Positions 35,197 to 44,434 of a DNA stretch of 64,000 nucleotides are shown piece after piece. The position numbers and the translations under genes are program-made. The stretch lies in contig DASYAU010000061.1 of assembly GCA_036501185.1 (NCBI GenBank), forward strand, positions 31,790 through 95,789, given 5' to 3'. The notes under the pieces are model-generated. The model worked only from the letters and a program-made list of their open reading frames with translations. It ran no database searches and was not told the origin of the DNA. Each line of letters opens with the position of its first letter. Within the stretch, counting starts at the first letter, position 1. The DNA comes from Korobacter sp036501185 (GTDB lineage: Bacteria > Acidobacteriota > Terriglobia > Terriglobales > Acidobacteriaceae).

Positions 35197-36963
35197 ATGC
35201 ATCGCTGGTCTCAACTCTTTATTCCTACTCTGCGCGAGGCGCCCGCCGACGCCGAAGTCGCCAGCCACAAGTTCCTGGTACGCGCCGGCTATATCCGACA
35301 GCTTGCCGCTGGAATTTATTCATACCTCTTCCTCGGGCAGCGCTCGATTTTGAAGATCACGAACATCGTTCGCGAGGAAATGAACAAGATCGGGCAAGAG
35401 TTTTTCCTACCCGCGCTGAATCCGCGCGAAGTTTGGGAGGCCAGCGGCCGGTGGACGGTCATGGGCGACAACATGTTTCGCCTGAAGGACCGTAAGGGAG
35501 CCGACCTTTGCTTGGGCATGACGCACGAAGAGGTCATGACCGAGATCGCGCGCAAAGAGCTTCGCAGCTACAAACAACTTCCACAAATCTGGTACCAGAT
35601 CCAGACGAAGTTTCGTGACGAGCCTCGTCCGAAGGCGGGCTTGCTGCGCGTGCGTCAGTTCACGATGAAAGACTCGTATTCGTTCGACATAGACGCCGCC
35701 GGTCTCGACATCAGCTACCAGAAGCACCACGACGCTTATTGCCGCATTTTTGATCGCTGCGGTTTGAGGTATTTCGTGGTGCACGCCGATTCCGGAGCCA
35801 TGGGCGGATCCGGCTCGCAGGAGTTCATGGTTTACACCGATGCTGGTGAGGACCTGGTTGCGAGTTGCGCGAGTTGCGATTACGCGGCCAACCTGGAGAA
35901 GGCAACGTCAAAGCTCGATCTGGTTGCAGACCTCGCCGCATCGGGAGATGGATCGCCGGATTTGGTGCACACTCCGGGCCAAAAGACGATTGAGCAGGTG
36001 GCTGCTTATCTCGGAGTTTCGCCGAAGAACAAGATCAAAACGCTGGCATACGTCATGGTGGCGCCTGCTGGATCGAAGGAAACGAAAGACCGGGCACTTG
36101 TGGTGCTGTTGCGCGGCGATCACATGCTCAACGAGTCCAAGCTCGGGGCCGCGATCAATGGTCGCGAAGTTCGTCCAATGCAAGAGGAGGAGATCCAGCA
36201 ACTCTTCAAATCGCCAGCGGGATACTTGGGACCATTGAACGTGGAGTGGGCGACACGTACGGACGAGACAGGCAAACCTCTTCTGCTACTCGACGAGGCG
36301 CTTGTCGGGCGCAAGAACCTGATAGGCGGAGCGAATAAAGAGGAGTACCACGTCAAGAACCTGACTCCCGGAGAAACATTTCAATTTTCGAGCTCAGCCG
36401 ACCTGCGCACCGTGAACGAAGGCGAGGGCTGCCCGAACTGCGGGCACCCCTTGAAGGTGGGTAAAGCCGTGGAAATAGGGCACATCTTCAAGCTCGGGTA
36501 CAAATACACGAAGTCAATGGGAGCCACTGTTTTGGACAAGGATGGCAAAGAAGTGGCACCCATCATGGGCAGCTACGGGATCGGGATGGAGCGCATCCTG
36601 ACCGCTTCTATTGAGCAGGCGTACGACGACAACGGCTTCTGGCTCCCCGCGCAGATTGCCCCCTTTGAAGTTGTTGTGACCCCGACGAATGTGAGCGACG
36701 AGAAGCTGGCGACCGGCGCGGAAACTCTTGCGGCGAAACTCGAGGCGGCGGGATACGACGTTCTGCTCGACGATCGCGATGAGCGGCCGGGAGTGAAATT
36801 TAAGGATGCGGACCTGGTCGGAATTCCTGTGCGGGTAAACGTAGGTAAGAAGTTTTCTGAAGGCAAAATTGAGGTAATTCACCGCTCGACACGTGAGTCA
36901 CTCGATGCTACGATTCCGGAAATCATTGAAAAGATAGCGGCTTGGGTAAAACCGAGGGCATGA
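35197..36963 (+). CDS. proS: Prolyl-tRNA synthetase (bacterial type with editing domain)
   Basis: Charges tRNA-Pro; class II aminoacyl-tRNA synthetase of 588 residues, typical for the bacterial form. The class II core is seen in HKFLVRAGYIRQLAAGIYSYL, TREEVMT-like THEEVMTEI, the motif 2 region IQTKFRDEPRPKAGLLRVRQFTMKDSYSF (cited by position, about 145-173) and motif 3 GSYGIGMERIL. An INS/YbaK-like editing domain is inserted at about residues 230-395. The C-terminal anticodon-binding domain contains DDRDERPGVKFKDADLVGIP. ATG 35197 fits the family N-terminus (MHRWSQLFIPTLREAP). Confidence 0.97.
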   Translation: MHRWSQLFIPTLREAPADAEVASHKFLVRAGYIRQLAAGIYSYLFLGQRSILKITNIVREEMNKIGQEFFLPALNPREVWEASGRWTVMGDNMFRLKDRKGADLCLGMTHEEVMTEIARKELRSYKQLPQIWYQIQTKFRDEPRPKAGLLRVRQFTMKDSYSFDIDAAGLDISYQKHHDAYCRIFDRCGLRYFVVHADSGAMGGSGSQEFMVYTDAGEDLVASCASCDYAANLEKATSKLDLVADLAASGDGSPDLVHTPGQKTIEQVAAYLGVSPKNKIKTLAYVMVAPAGSKETKDRALVVLLRGDHMLNESKLGAAINGREVRPMQEEEIQQLFKSPAGYLGPLNVEWATRTDETGKPLLLLDEALVGRKNLIGGANKEEYHVKNLTPGETFQFSSSADLRTVNEGEGCPNCGHPLKVGKAVEIGHIFKLGYKYTKSMGATVLDKDGKEVAPIMGSYGIGMERILTASIEQAYDDNGFWLPAQIAPFEVVVTPTNVSDEKLATGAETLAAKLEAAGYDVLLDDRDERPGVKFKDADLVGIPVRVNVGKKFSEGKIEVIHRSTRESLDATIPEIIEKIAAWVKPRA

Positions 36964-36996
36964 TCCCCGGCTGAATTGAGCTTTGGAGTTTTCTTC

Positions 36997-37341
36997 ATGG
37001 GTCGCATTAAAGCGCTTCTCGTTTTCCTCTTCGTGATGGGGTTGGTGTACGTTTGCTACATCGTCGGGCCACCCTATTTTAATAATTACCAGTTTGAAGA
37101 TGACCTGCGGCAGCAAGTTCGCTACATGCAGAATGCCAACCAGCCCGATGACGAGATCAAGGCCGCCGTGGTGAAAAAGGCACTCGACAGCGACGTGACA
37201 ATCACGCCCGAACAGATCCACATCACACGGATCAACAAGACCATTACCGTAAGCGTGGATTATGCGGTCCACGTGGACATCCCCGGATATCCCACCGATC
37301 TCGAATTTCATCCGACGGCAACGAATACATTGGCGATGTAG
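36997..37341 (+). CDS. Small single-pass membrane protein (DUF4845-like), function unknown
   Basis: A 114-residue protein; GGAG lies 8 bp before ATG 36997. One N-terminal membrane helix (ALLVFLFVMGLVYVCYIVG) is followed by a soluble region with the ITPEQIHITRINKTITVSVDYAVHVDIPG strand-rich block (positions about 74-102). The pattern resembles DUF4845-type proteins, but I am not certain. It is 33 bp downstream of proS and followed by a strong terminator. Confidence 0.65.
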   Translation: MGRIKALLVFLFVMGLVYVCYIVGPPYFNNYQFEDDLRQQVRYMQNANQPDDEIKAAVVKKALDSDVTITPEQIHITRINKTITVSVDYAVHVDIPGYPTDLEFHPTATNTLAM

Positions 37342-37366
37342 CGGAAACGATGGTTACTGAACCAAG

Positions 37367-37386
37367 GGGTCCCCGAAGGGGGACCC
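37367..37386 (+). terminator. Rho-independent terminator after proS operon
   Basis: Perfect 8-bp stem GGGTCCCC (37367-37374) with GGGGACCC (37379-37386), a GAAG tetraloop, then TGTTTGCTTT. Ends the proS/small membrane protein unit. Confidence 0.8.
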
Positions 37387-37528
37387 TGTTTGCTTTACAA
37401 TGGGACTTGCTCTGGTTCGTAAAATGCCGCTCGCTAAGGGAAGCGCGAGAACGAGGAATTTTCGCGCGAAGGTAACGGAAACTCGCTAGGCGACGTCTGA
37501 ATAGTAACGGCATCTCTGTTCGAGCATT

Positions 37529-40201
37529 GTGGCTATCAAAATAAAAATTCCCAGTTTTTCTTCGAAACGCCAATCGAGCGCCAAGAGCACTCAGGTCGCC
37601 TCACGTTCGCGCGCCAATATGATCGGATGGCGTCGATGGGAGCGCGAAGTCAGGATTGGTGTTGTCTCTTTCCTTTTGCTCAGCCTTTTCGTGTTCGGCA
37701 TCTTCACCTACTACTACGTGCACTACCAGCGGATTGTGGATCGCCGCATGAGCGGGCAGATCTTCGCCCCAACCGCGAAAATCTATGCGCGCCCGGTGGA
37801 AGTAGATGTGGGTGACAAAGCTTCCGTCAGCGAACTCGAAGGGGATTTGCGACGCGCGGGCTACAGCGAAGAAGGCAAGCAAAGTGATTCGCCAATGGGC
37901 CACTTCGCGGTGACCCGTGGCAGCATCGACATTCATCCCGGGCCGCAGTCGTTCCACAGCGCAGACTCGGCGACGATCTACGTGGCGGATGGTAAGGTTT
38001 CGCGCATTTCTGGGGGAAGCGGCAGTGAACTCTCGGCTTATGAACTCGAGCCGCAGATGGTCACGGCACTTTTCCAGGGCGAAGACCGTTCCAAGCGGCA
38101 GATCGTAAAGTTCAACGAGATTCCAAAGGTCCTGGTGGACGCCACCCTGGCGATTGAAGACCGCCGATTCTTTCAGCACAGCGGAGTGAACTACTACCGG
38201 CTTGCGGAAGCCGGAATGTCGGATCTGCTGCACCATCACCGTGGACAAGGCGGATCGACGCTCACGATGCAGCTCTCGCGTGGGTTTTTCTTGTCCCCAG
38301 AGAAGACGATCAAACGCAAGATGATCGAGATGCTGATCGCGATTGAGCTGGAGCAGCGGTTCAGCAAGCAGCAGATTTTCGAGTTATATGCGAACGAAGT
38401 TCCCATGGGACAGCGAGGATCGTACGCGATCAATGGTTTTGGCGAGGCTTCGCGCGCCTACTTCAATAAAGACATCAAGAACCTCTCCCTGCCCGAAGCA
38501 GCGCTACTGGCAGGGTTGATCCAGCGCCCGAGTTTTCTTTCGCCCTATCGCCATCCCGAACGTGCGCTCGATCGCCGCAATCTCGTGATCGACTCCATGG
38601 TGGAGACCGGAGCGATTAACCGTGAGCAGGCCGACAAGGCGAAAGCCACGCCTCTGAACCTCGCGCCTCCGAATGTGGAAGCCAGTGATGCTCCGTACTT
38701 CGTCGACATGGTGAAGGACTTCCTCAGCTCGAAGTACAGCGAAAACGATGTCAACGAAAATCAATACCGCATATACACCACGATCGATCCGGAGTTGCAG
38801 AAAGCCGCAGCGGAGGCGGTGGAAACCGGGATCAAGGGCGTGGATGAAGAAGTGCTCAAGCTGCGCACCCACAAAGTGAAGATTGGCACCGGGAAGAGCG
38901 CGAAATACCAGACGGAAGTGAAGCCCGGGCCTGAAGCGCAAGTCGCGTTGGTGGCCATCGACCCGCATTCCGGGGAAGTGCTGGCGCTCGTCGGCGGGCG
39001 CAACTATGGCATGAGCCAGTTGAACCATGCGATCGCGAAGCGGCCAACGGGCTCGATTTTCAAGCCGTTTGTCTATGCGACCGCGATGAACACCGCGGTC
39101 ACCGGCGATCCGGCCCAGGCCGTCACGCCTGCATCGCTCGTCGACGATTCGCCGACGACGTTTATGTATGGGGATCAGATTTATGAGCCGCGCAACTACA
39201 AGGCTGAGTACCACGGCGAAGTCACGGCCCGCTATGCGTTGGCAATGTCGCTGAACAACGCGACGGTGAAACTTGCGGAGCAGGTTGGTTATGACAACGT
39301 TGCGAACCTGGCACGCGACGCCGGAATTGCAAGTGTAAAGGCGACACCCGCCATGGCGCTCGGCGCGTATGACGCCACACCGCTGGATATGGCGGGAGCG
39401 TATACCGTGTTTGCCAACGGCGGTAACCATTTGAATCCGATGATGGTGAAGTCGGTGCGCACCGCGAAGGGCGATGTAGTCGACAACTTCCAACCTGAAA
39501 GTCGCCAGGTCCTGGATCCACGGGTATCCGCCATCATGACGGACATGATGCAGGGAGTGATCAACTTCGGTACAGCGTACACCGTGCGTTCGCGCGGCTT
39601 CGAAGCGCCTGCTGCCGGAAAGACCGGCACATCGCATGATGCGTGGTTCGCCGGCTACACCAGCAACATTCTTTGTATTGTGTGGGTCGGATACGACGAT
39701 TACAGCGATATCAAATTGTCGGGTGCGGTCGCGGCAGCGCCGATTTGGGCTGAGTTCATGAAGCGCGCGCAAAAACTTCCCCAGTACTCCGATATGAAGG
39801 GCTTTTCGCAGCCCTCCGGCGTGGTGCAAGTGGAACTCGACAAGGTGACGAATGAACTCGCGACGCCATCTTGCCCCGAGACCTACACCGCTTCCTTCAT
39901 TGCAGGGACGGAGCCGAAACAAACTTGCGATCAGGCGCTGGGCGATCACCGCGGATTTTTCTCGAAGATTTTCGGCTCCAGCCAGCCTGCGGTCGTGCCT
40001 CCGCCAACCACTAACGGGCCAGTGAACAATATGCCCCCCGCGCAGACGGCTGCTGCCAGCCAGCAACAGCAGCAGGCGCAGGACAAGAAGAAGAAAGGTT
40101 TTTTCGGCAAGATCGCCGGATTCTTCAAGGGCGATGGCAGCGATCAGCAGTCGCAACCGAACCAGGGCAACAACCCAGGAAGTCCTTCCAACCCGCATTG
40201 A
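37529..40201 (+). CDS. Bifunctional class A penicillin-binding protein (PBP1-type)
   Basis: Peptidoglycan polymerase and cross-linker, 890 residues. After a cytoplasmic N-terminus and one membrane helix (VVSFLLLSLFVFGIFTYYYV) comes a UB2H-like/PBP1B-type region, the GT51 transglycosylase (EDRRFF with catalytic Glu210; GGSTLTMQLSRGFFLSPEKT; KQQIFELYANEVPMG) and the transpeptidase (SIFK with Ser509 and Lys512; SLNN; KTGTSHD with Lys698). A Pro/Gln-rich and Lys-rich tail (QQQQQAQDKKKKGFFGKIAG) ends the protein. Start GTG 37529. It stands alone between terminator and a DUF418 gene. Confidence 0.94.
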   Translation: MAIKIKIPSFSSKRQSSAKSTQVASRSRANMIGWRRWEREVRIGVVSFLLLSLFVFGIFTYYYVHYQRIVDRRMSGQIFAPTAKIYARPVEVDVGDKASVSELEGDLRRAGYSEEGKQSDSPMGHFAVTRGSIDIHPGPQSFHSADSATIYVADGKVSRISGGSGSELSAYELEPQMVTALFQGEDRSKRQIVKFNEIPKVLVDATLAIEDRRFFQHSGVNYYRLAEAGMSDLLHHHRGQGGSTLTMQLSRGFFLSPEKTIKRKMIEMLIAIELEQRFSKQQIFELYANEVPMGQRGSYAINGFGEASRAYFNKDIKNLSLPEAALLAGLIQRPSFLSPYRHPERALDRRNLVIDSMVETGAINREQADKAKATPLNLAPPNVEASDAPYFVDMVKDFLSSKYSENDVNENQYRIYTTIDPELQKAAAEAVETGIKGVDEEVLKLRTHKVKIGTGKSAKYQTEVKPGPEAQVALVAIDPHSGEVLALVGGRNYGMSQLNHAIAKRPTGSIFKPFVYATAMNTAVTGDPAQAVTPASLVDDSPTTFMYGDQIYEPRNYKAEYHGEVTARYALAMSLNNATVKLAEQVGYDNVANLARDAGIASVKATPAMALGAYDATPLDMAGAYTVFANGGNHLNPMMVKSVRTAKGDVVDNFQPESRQVLDPRVSAIMTDMMQGVINFGTAYTVRSRGFEAPAAGKTGTSHDAWFAGYTSNILCIVWVGYDDYSDIKLSGAVAAAPIWAEFMKRAQKLPQYSDMKGFSQPSGVVQVELDKVTNELATPSCPETYTASFIAGTEPKQTCDQALGDHRGFFSKIFGSSQPAVVPPPTTNGPVNNMPPAQTAAASQQQQQAQDKKKKGFFGKIAGFFKGDGSDQQSQPNQGNNPGSPSNPH

Positions 40202-40291
40202 CTAAGGTGAACTTCTTTCTACACCCCGCCGTATAGTAGCTTGACCAGCGGTGTAGCCGCGGTATGATGGCCCCACTTGTTCGGGGTGTAC

Positions 40292-41593
40292 ATGCAAGCA
40301 GACGTTCAGCGAGCGGGTCCCGTTTCGCTTTCCGAGCGAATTCTATTTATTGATGTGCTGCGCGGGATGGCGTTGTTCGGCATCCTGGCTGCAAACATTC
40401 GAGCGTTTTTCGCGCCAATAGAAGCTTACGGATACATCCAAGTGCTCTACCCAGGTCGCGCGGACGTCATCGCGCAGTGGTTCGTCGACGCATTCATCCA
40501 AGTAAAGTTCATCACTATCTTTTCCTTCTTGTTCGGGATGGGGTTCGCGATCCAGATGAGCCGCGCCGAAGAGAAGGGAGCGAAGTTTCTCAGCTTTTAT
40601 CCGCGGCGCCTTTTAGCGTTGGCTTTATTCGGGATCATCCATGGCATTCTCATCTGGGGCGGCGACATATTGTTGACCTACGCGCTCTCGGGCGCAATCC
40701 TTCTGCTGTTCCGCAAGCGTCAGCAGAAGACATTGTTGTGGTGGGCGGGAAGCCTGTTTTCGCTTCCCATCATGGTGAATTCCGTACTCCTCATCGTGTG
40801 GCTATTGAAGCATCCGAAGCGCCTGGCGCCCGACGCGCCTAACTTGCAGAAGATCCACGATATCGTCGGAATCTACGCCCACGGCCCCGTTTCCCAGATG
40901 CTGGCACAAAATTGGAAGACCTGGATTCACGAGCTCCCCGTACAGTTATTCGCGATTTATGCGTTCGCGCTCTTCGCCCTCGGCATGTGGACGTGGCGGT
41001 CGGGAATCGTGCAAAACCTCGATCGATACAAGCCGGTGCTGAAGAAGGTTTGCGCATGGTGCTTGCCCATCGGGCTGGCACTAAACTTCTTCATCGCGAC
41101 GGCAAACAGCCTGAATCATCCGGGACAAATTTCGTATATGTCGTGGGCGGCGCAAGCCATCACGCTGGTTGGCGCTCACATTCTGAGTGCCGGCTATATT
41201 TCCGGCCTGGCATTGATCTTCCTGGATGGGAAGAAGCGCCGCTACGTCGTGCCGTTCGCGGCGGTCGGTCGAATGGCGCTCACGGACTACCTGATGCAGT
41301 CCGTTTGCATGACGCTGCTGTTCTATCACTACACCACCGGCCTCTATGGACGAGTCGGACCTGCCATTGGCTGGTCAGTCACCATCGTTTTCTTCTCCGC
41401 CCAGGTCGTCTTCAGCAATTGGTGGCTGAAGTCGCACCGCTTTGGTCCGATGGAATGGTTGTGGCGCGGCATGACCTACGGAAAATTCCCGTCGATGACA
41501 AAGGATGAGCCTCCTTCGCTAGTGGAACCTTCTGCTACACCGGTCACGATGGCAGCTGCCGCATCTGCCGTCGGCGAAGAAAAAGTCGGCTAG
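40292..41593 (+). CDS. DUF418-family polytopic membrane protein
   Basis: A 433-residue inner-membrane protein with about ten hydrophobic helices. The N-terminal SERILFIDVLRGMALFGILAANI is the family start and TDYLMQSVCMTLLFY with FSNWWLKSHRFGPMEWLWR is the C-terminal DUF418 signature. Related YeiB/DUF1624 proteins include acyltransferase-like membrane enzymes, but function here is unknown. ATG 40292 was preferred; a TTG at 40277 is in frame. Its TAG stop shares the palindrome CTAG with the stop of the convergent gene. Confidence 0.85.
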   Translation: MQADVQRAGPVSLSERILFIDVLRGMALFGILAANIRAFFAPIEAYGYIQVLYPGRADVIAQWFVDAFIQVKFITIFSFLFGMGFAIQMSRAEEKGAKFLSFYPRRLLALALFGIIHGILIWGGDILLTYALSGAILLLFRKRQQKTLLWWAGSLFSLPIMVNSVLLIVWLLKHPKRLAPDAPNLQKIHDIVGIYAHGPVSQMLAQNWKTWIHELPVQLFAIYAFALFALGMWTWRSGIVQNLDRYKPVLKKVCAWCLPIGLALNFFIATANSLNHPGQISYMSWAAQAITLVGAHILSAGYISGLALIFLDGKKRRYVVPFAAVGRMALTDYLMQSVCMTLLFYHYTTGLYGRVGPAIGWSVTIVFFSAQVVFSNWWLKSHRFGPMEWLWRGMTYGKFPSMTKDEPPSLVEPSATPVTMAAAASAVGEEKVG

Positions 41594-43752
41594 CGAACTG
41601 CGCCGCGGATCACTGTGACCGAAGCCGGCGGCAGTTCATATTCCGCATCCGGATTGGCGTTGATCGTTGTCTTCAGTGGCGGTTCGTCCGGCTCCGCATG
41701 CCCCATCGTCGTGGTAATCACCGAGTAGTCTCCGGAAGTCTCGGCGTGCGCAAGAAATTTTGTGAGGTCAGGATGCCATTGGTATTGGGCGCGTCCGAAA
41801 CTCATCATCTCGACGCTTCCGCCGAACGACGTTGCGCTCGCGCCATTCTCGAACGAGATACGCACCTTGTGGGCGTTGAACTGATCGCGATTGACCACCA
41901 GCAGTGACCAGCGTCCATCGGGACGCTTGGCGGCATAGGCGGTTACGAGAACGTGTCCTGCCCCATCCTCCACGTCGCTGTGTGCCGTGAATATTGCATG
42001 TTCGCCGGCGCCCGGTTGGAGCCACTGGCGATTCAATAACTGCGAAACGTAGAACTGCGGAAGAGGCTGTTGGATCACGTAGTTTCTATCGACGGTGAAC
42101 ATCCCAAATGTTCCTGGTGAATCGTTGCAGCCGTGCTCCATTTGCAGAGGCAAGTAGTGGAAGAAGTACACGCCTTTGCCGCCTGCGCTCAGAAACGAGC
42201 CAATGTAATCAGCCAGCCACAGCCCGGAATAAAGATCCATGTAGGTTTCGCTGGCTGCCGACGACAGGTTCGATTCAGTGATGAACATCGGCACATTTTC
42301 CGGAACGCCGTCTTCCCGCCAGACATCGACGATGTGGCTTACCAGCGTGGGCTCGTCATACAACGTGCCCCACGGAATGCGGCATGGATCCATGGGATAG
42401 TGCTCGAACGAGAAAAACGCAAGGTCCTGAAGATGTCCGTGCTCCTTCAGGTAATCGAGGAAGCGCGCCGTCCACGAGACACGGCCGCGCGCGTCGGGCC
42501 AAGCTTCAATGTCTTTATTCACGCCCTGGAAAGACGGTCCGCCAAGCTTGAGCTTCGGGTCCACTTTGTGCAGTGCATCGGCCCATTGCACATAAAGTGC
42601 GGCGTAATCTTCAGGAAGCATGTACTGGCCGTCTGCCTCTTCACCCATTTCGACGTAGGAGATTGGATATTTACGGTTTTCGATATACGCAATTTCTGAC
42701 GCCGCGTTTTCCGGTGTCTCATAGATCATCGCGACAGGAATCATTGCCGGTAGTCCGCGCGTCACCCCGCTGGTGAAGAAAAGGTCGAAGGCGACCTGGG
42801 CCTCCCGTTTTCCGGTGATGTCGTTCGGGCCGTGCCAGGGATCGACCGAAGAACAGTAGGTGGTGGTCTGTTCCTGGTCGGCCGTGTGCCTTGCGATGTC
42901 GTGGAACCCGCTCTCGTTTTCGGTTCCGATATACAGCTCGTTGATGGCATAACCGACGCAATTGCGCGGATCGCCGTCACCATGCGTATCGCAGGTATTC
43001 GAGGATTTTGTCATCAGGATGCGGACGTATCGAACAGGTTGCGGCGAACTGCTTAGTCGTATTGTTGCCATCCCGCCCTTTGAAGACTGCGCTGTTCCAC
43101 CGGTGAATAATTGCCAAACGCCTTTTGTCGGAAGCCGGATCGGATCGTCGCCAGTCCAATACTGCACTTCGTAGCTCACGGCGTACGGGTTCGCCCATGA
43201 GATTCGGATCGCATCGATCAGTTGAATTTGCGAAAGATCGATCACGACCCACTGCGGGTGCAGCGCATCGCTCTCATGCGTGTAGCGTTCAGTGAGATAA
43301 GGGTTGCTCTTCCAATATGTTTTCTCGTCGCCATCCGTTAGCCGCGAATAGCCTGCGTTGTCGGTGCCATCGTTCCGTGTGAAGCCCCGATGCGGCAGGC
43401 GGTATCCGTACGAGTAGCGCAGGAAGTCCGTCGGCTTGGAAGATCCGACAAAGTAGCCTTCGCCCTTGGGATCGCTCCAGGTACCGTTTGGGTTCCAGTG
43501 CCAAGCCTCCACGGCCAACTCGGTGTTCTGGCGATAGGTAACGGGTTGCCATCCGGATTCGAGAGTACGGCTGAGGTTTGGCTCAACGAGATCCTTATCG
43601 ATCGCGGCCACCGGAATGCGGTCCACGCCAGCGCCCAAGGTTTGATTGGGTGCGAAGTGATTCACGGCGTGCGCGGGCGTAGCGTCAACGTGAATGGTTT
43701 GGGCCGCAGCAACCGACGCTGCGATCACGACCATTGCGAATGCATATTTCAT
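41590..43752 (-). CDS. Secreted TIM-barrel glycoside hydrolase with discoidin (F5/8 C) domain
   Basis: A 720-residue exported protein from ATG 43752, with AGGA 6 bp upstream and signal peptide MKYAFAMVVIAASVAAAQ. A discoidin-like carbohydrate-binding domain lies at about residues 130-285 (YSRLTDGDEKTYWKSNPYL; WVVIDLSQIQLIDAIRISWA). A clan-A barrel follows, with YVEMGEEADGQY as candidate acid/base strand and VPMFITESNLSS as candidate nucleophile strand, then a C-terminal beta domain (RWSLLVVNRDQFNAHKVRISF). Distantly similar to GH39/GH51/GH79-type enzymes; exact family unsettled. A LacI-type palindrome lies about 40 bp before the start. Confidence 0.78.
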   Translation of the reverse strand: MKYAFAMVVIAASVAAAQTIHVDATPAHAVNHFAPNQTLGAGVDRIPVAAIDKDLVEPNLSRTLESGWQPVTYRQNTELAVEAWHWNPNGTWSDPKGEGYFVGSSKPTDFLRYSYGYRLPHRGFTRNDGTDNAGYSRLTDGDEKTYWKSNPYLTERYTHESDALHPQWVVIDLSQIQLIDAIRISWANPYAVSYEVQYWTGDDPIRLPTKGVWQLFTGGTAQSSKGGMATIRLSSSPQPVRYVRILMTKSSNTCDTHGDGDPRNCVGYAINELYIGTENESGFHDIARHTADQEQTTTYCSSVDPWHGPNDITGKREAQVAFDLFFTSGVTRGLPAMIPVAMIYETPENAASEIAYIENRKYPISYVEMGEEADGQYMLPEDYAALYVQWADALHKVDPKLKLGGPSFQGVNKDIEAWPDARGRVSWTARFLDYLKEHGHLQDLAFFSFEHYPMDPCRIPWGTLYDEPTLVSHIVDVWREDGVPENVPMFITESNLSSAASETYMDLYSGLWLADYIGSFLSAGGKGVYFFHYLPLQMEHGCNDSPGTFGMFTVDRNYVIQQPLPQFYVSQLLNRQWLQPGAGEHAIFTAHSDVEDGAGHVLVTAYAAKRPDGRWSLLVVNRDQFNAHKVRISFENGASATSFGGSVEMMSFGRAQYQWHPDLTKFLAHAETSGDYSVITTTMGHAEPDEPPLKTTINANPDAEYELPPASVTVIRGAVR

Positions 43753-43788
43753 AAAACCGTCCTGAATGACGGCCAATACGATAGCGTA

Positions 43789-43802
43789 TTAAAACGTTTC
43801 AA
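43789..43802 (-). promoter_or_regulatory. Candidate LacI-family operator
   Basis: TTAAAACGTTTCAA is a near-perfect palindrome with a central CG, matching the AAACGTTT core of LacI/PurR-type sites. It lies 36-50 bp upstream of the discoidin-domain glycosidase start, where it could overlap the promoter. No LacI-type regulator gene is in the window. Confidence 0.4.
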
Positions 43803-44434
43803 ACAATACCAACCCGCAGGTACGGAGCAGGCGATCTGCTAGATAACGATCGGCGGTTTTCCACTGCGGATTGCCGGAGGCACTAAAACAGGCCAAGGCT
43901 TTTTGCGATTCGGAATGCCACAACCAGCGGCTGCAGTGGTCAGCCTTCCTTCGGCGTCCTTCGCAGCTTGGAGGTTATTCCATGCATTCAGGCAAGCTGG
44001 CGCTGCACCAAGTGCGCATTTCGCTTCCACCTGCTGAGCGGATTCGTCCACGATATCCCGCTGCCACTGGAGCTCAAAGAGTTCATGCTCGCAAGGGTCG
44101 ACGTTATCCCGATGTACCAATGCAAAAGCTCGCGGCATGAGGCGTTAGTGAACTCATCAACCTTCCAGTGCTGCAAGCGCTATGGAGTGTGACTTTCAGG
44201 GCAAAATCGTCATTCGCATTGTGTGAAAAATATCGATGAGGTCTCAACTTTCGGGTAAGTTGTGCGATAATCTCGCGGTCTGAAAAGACTCCCCAGTTGT
44301 GACATTCCTTTCAACTGATCGATTCGCTCTGTCTGAACTGTACGTACCGGCCGAACCAGGGAAGCGGTTGCCAACTCTTTTGTCCTCCTGATTTGGAGGA
44401 CCGCATTCGTTTTTACGTAACACAGGAGAAGAGG
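43803..44434. other. Long intergenic region between divergent genes
   Basis: I see no gene I can support. A 99-codon frame on the minus strand (43839-44138) and an 89-codon frame on the plus strand overlap each other and lack ribosome sites. A small AACTT/AAGTT hairpin (44246-44261) and a -10-like GATAAT (44266-44271) lie about 165 bp before the start of the secreted PxKF protein and may belong to its promoter. Confidence 0.35.

Noticed and set aside
38504..40198. A 564-codon open frame antisense to the PBP gene
   Set aside because: Arg/His/Leu-rich composition without domains, fully inside a confident gene; an effect of GC-rich codon use on the opposite strand.
43839..44138. A 99-codon minus-strand frame in the long intergenic region
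   Set aside because: No ribosome site, no recognisable domain, and it overlaps an equally long plus-strand frame; too weak to call.
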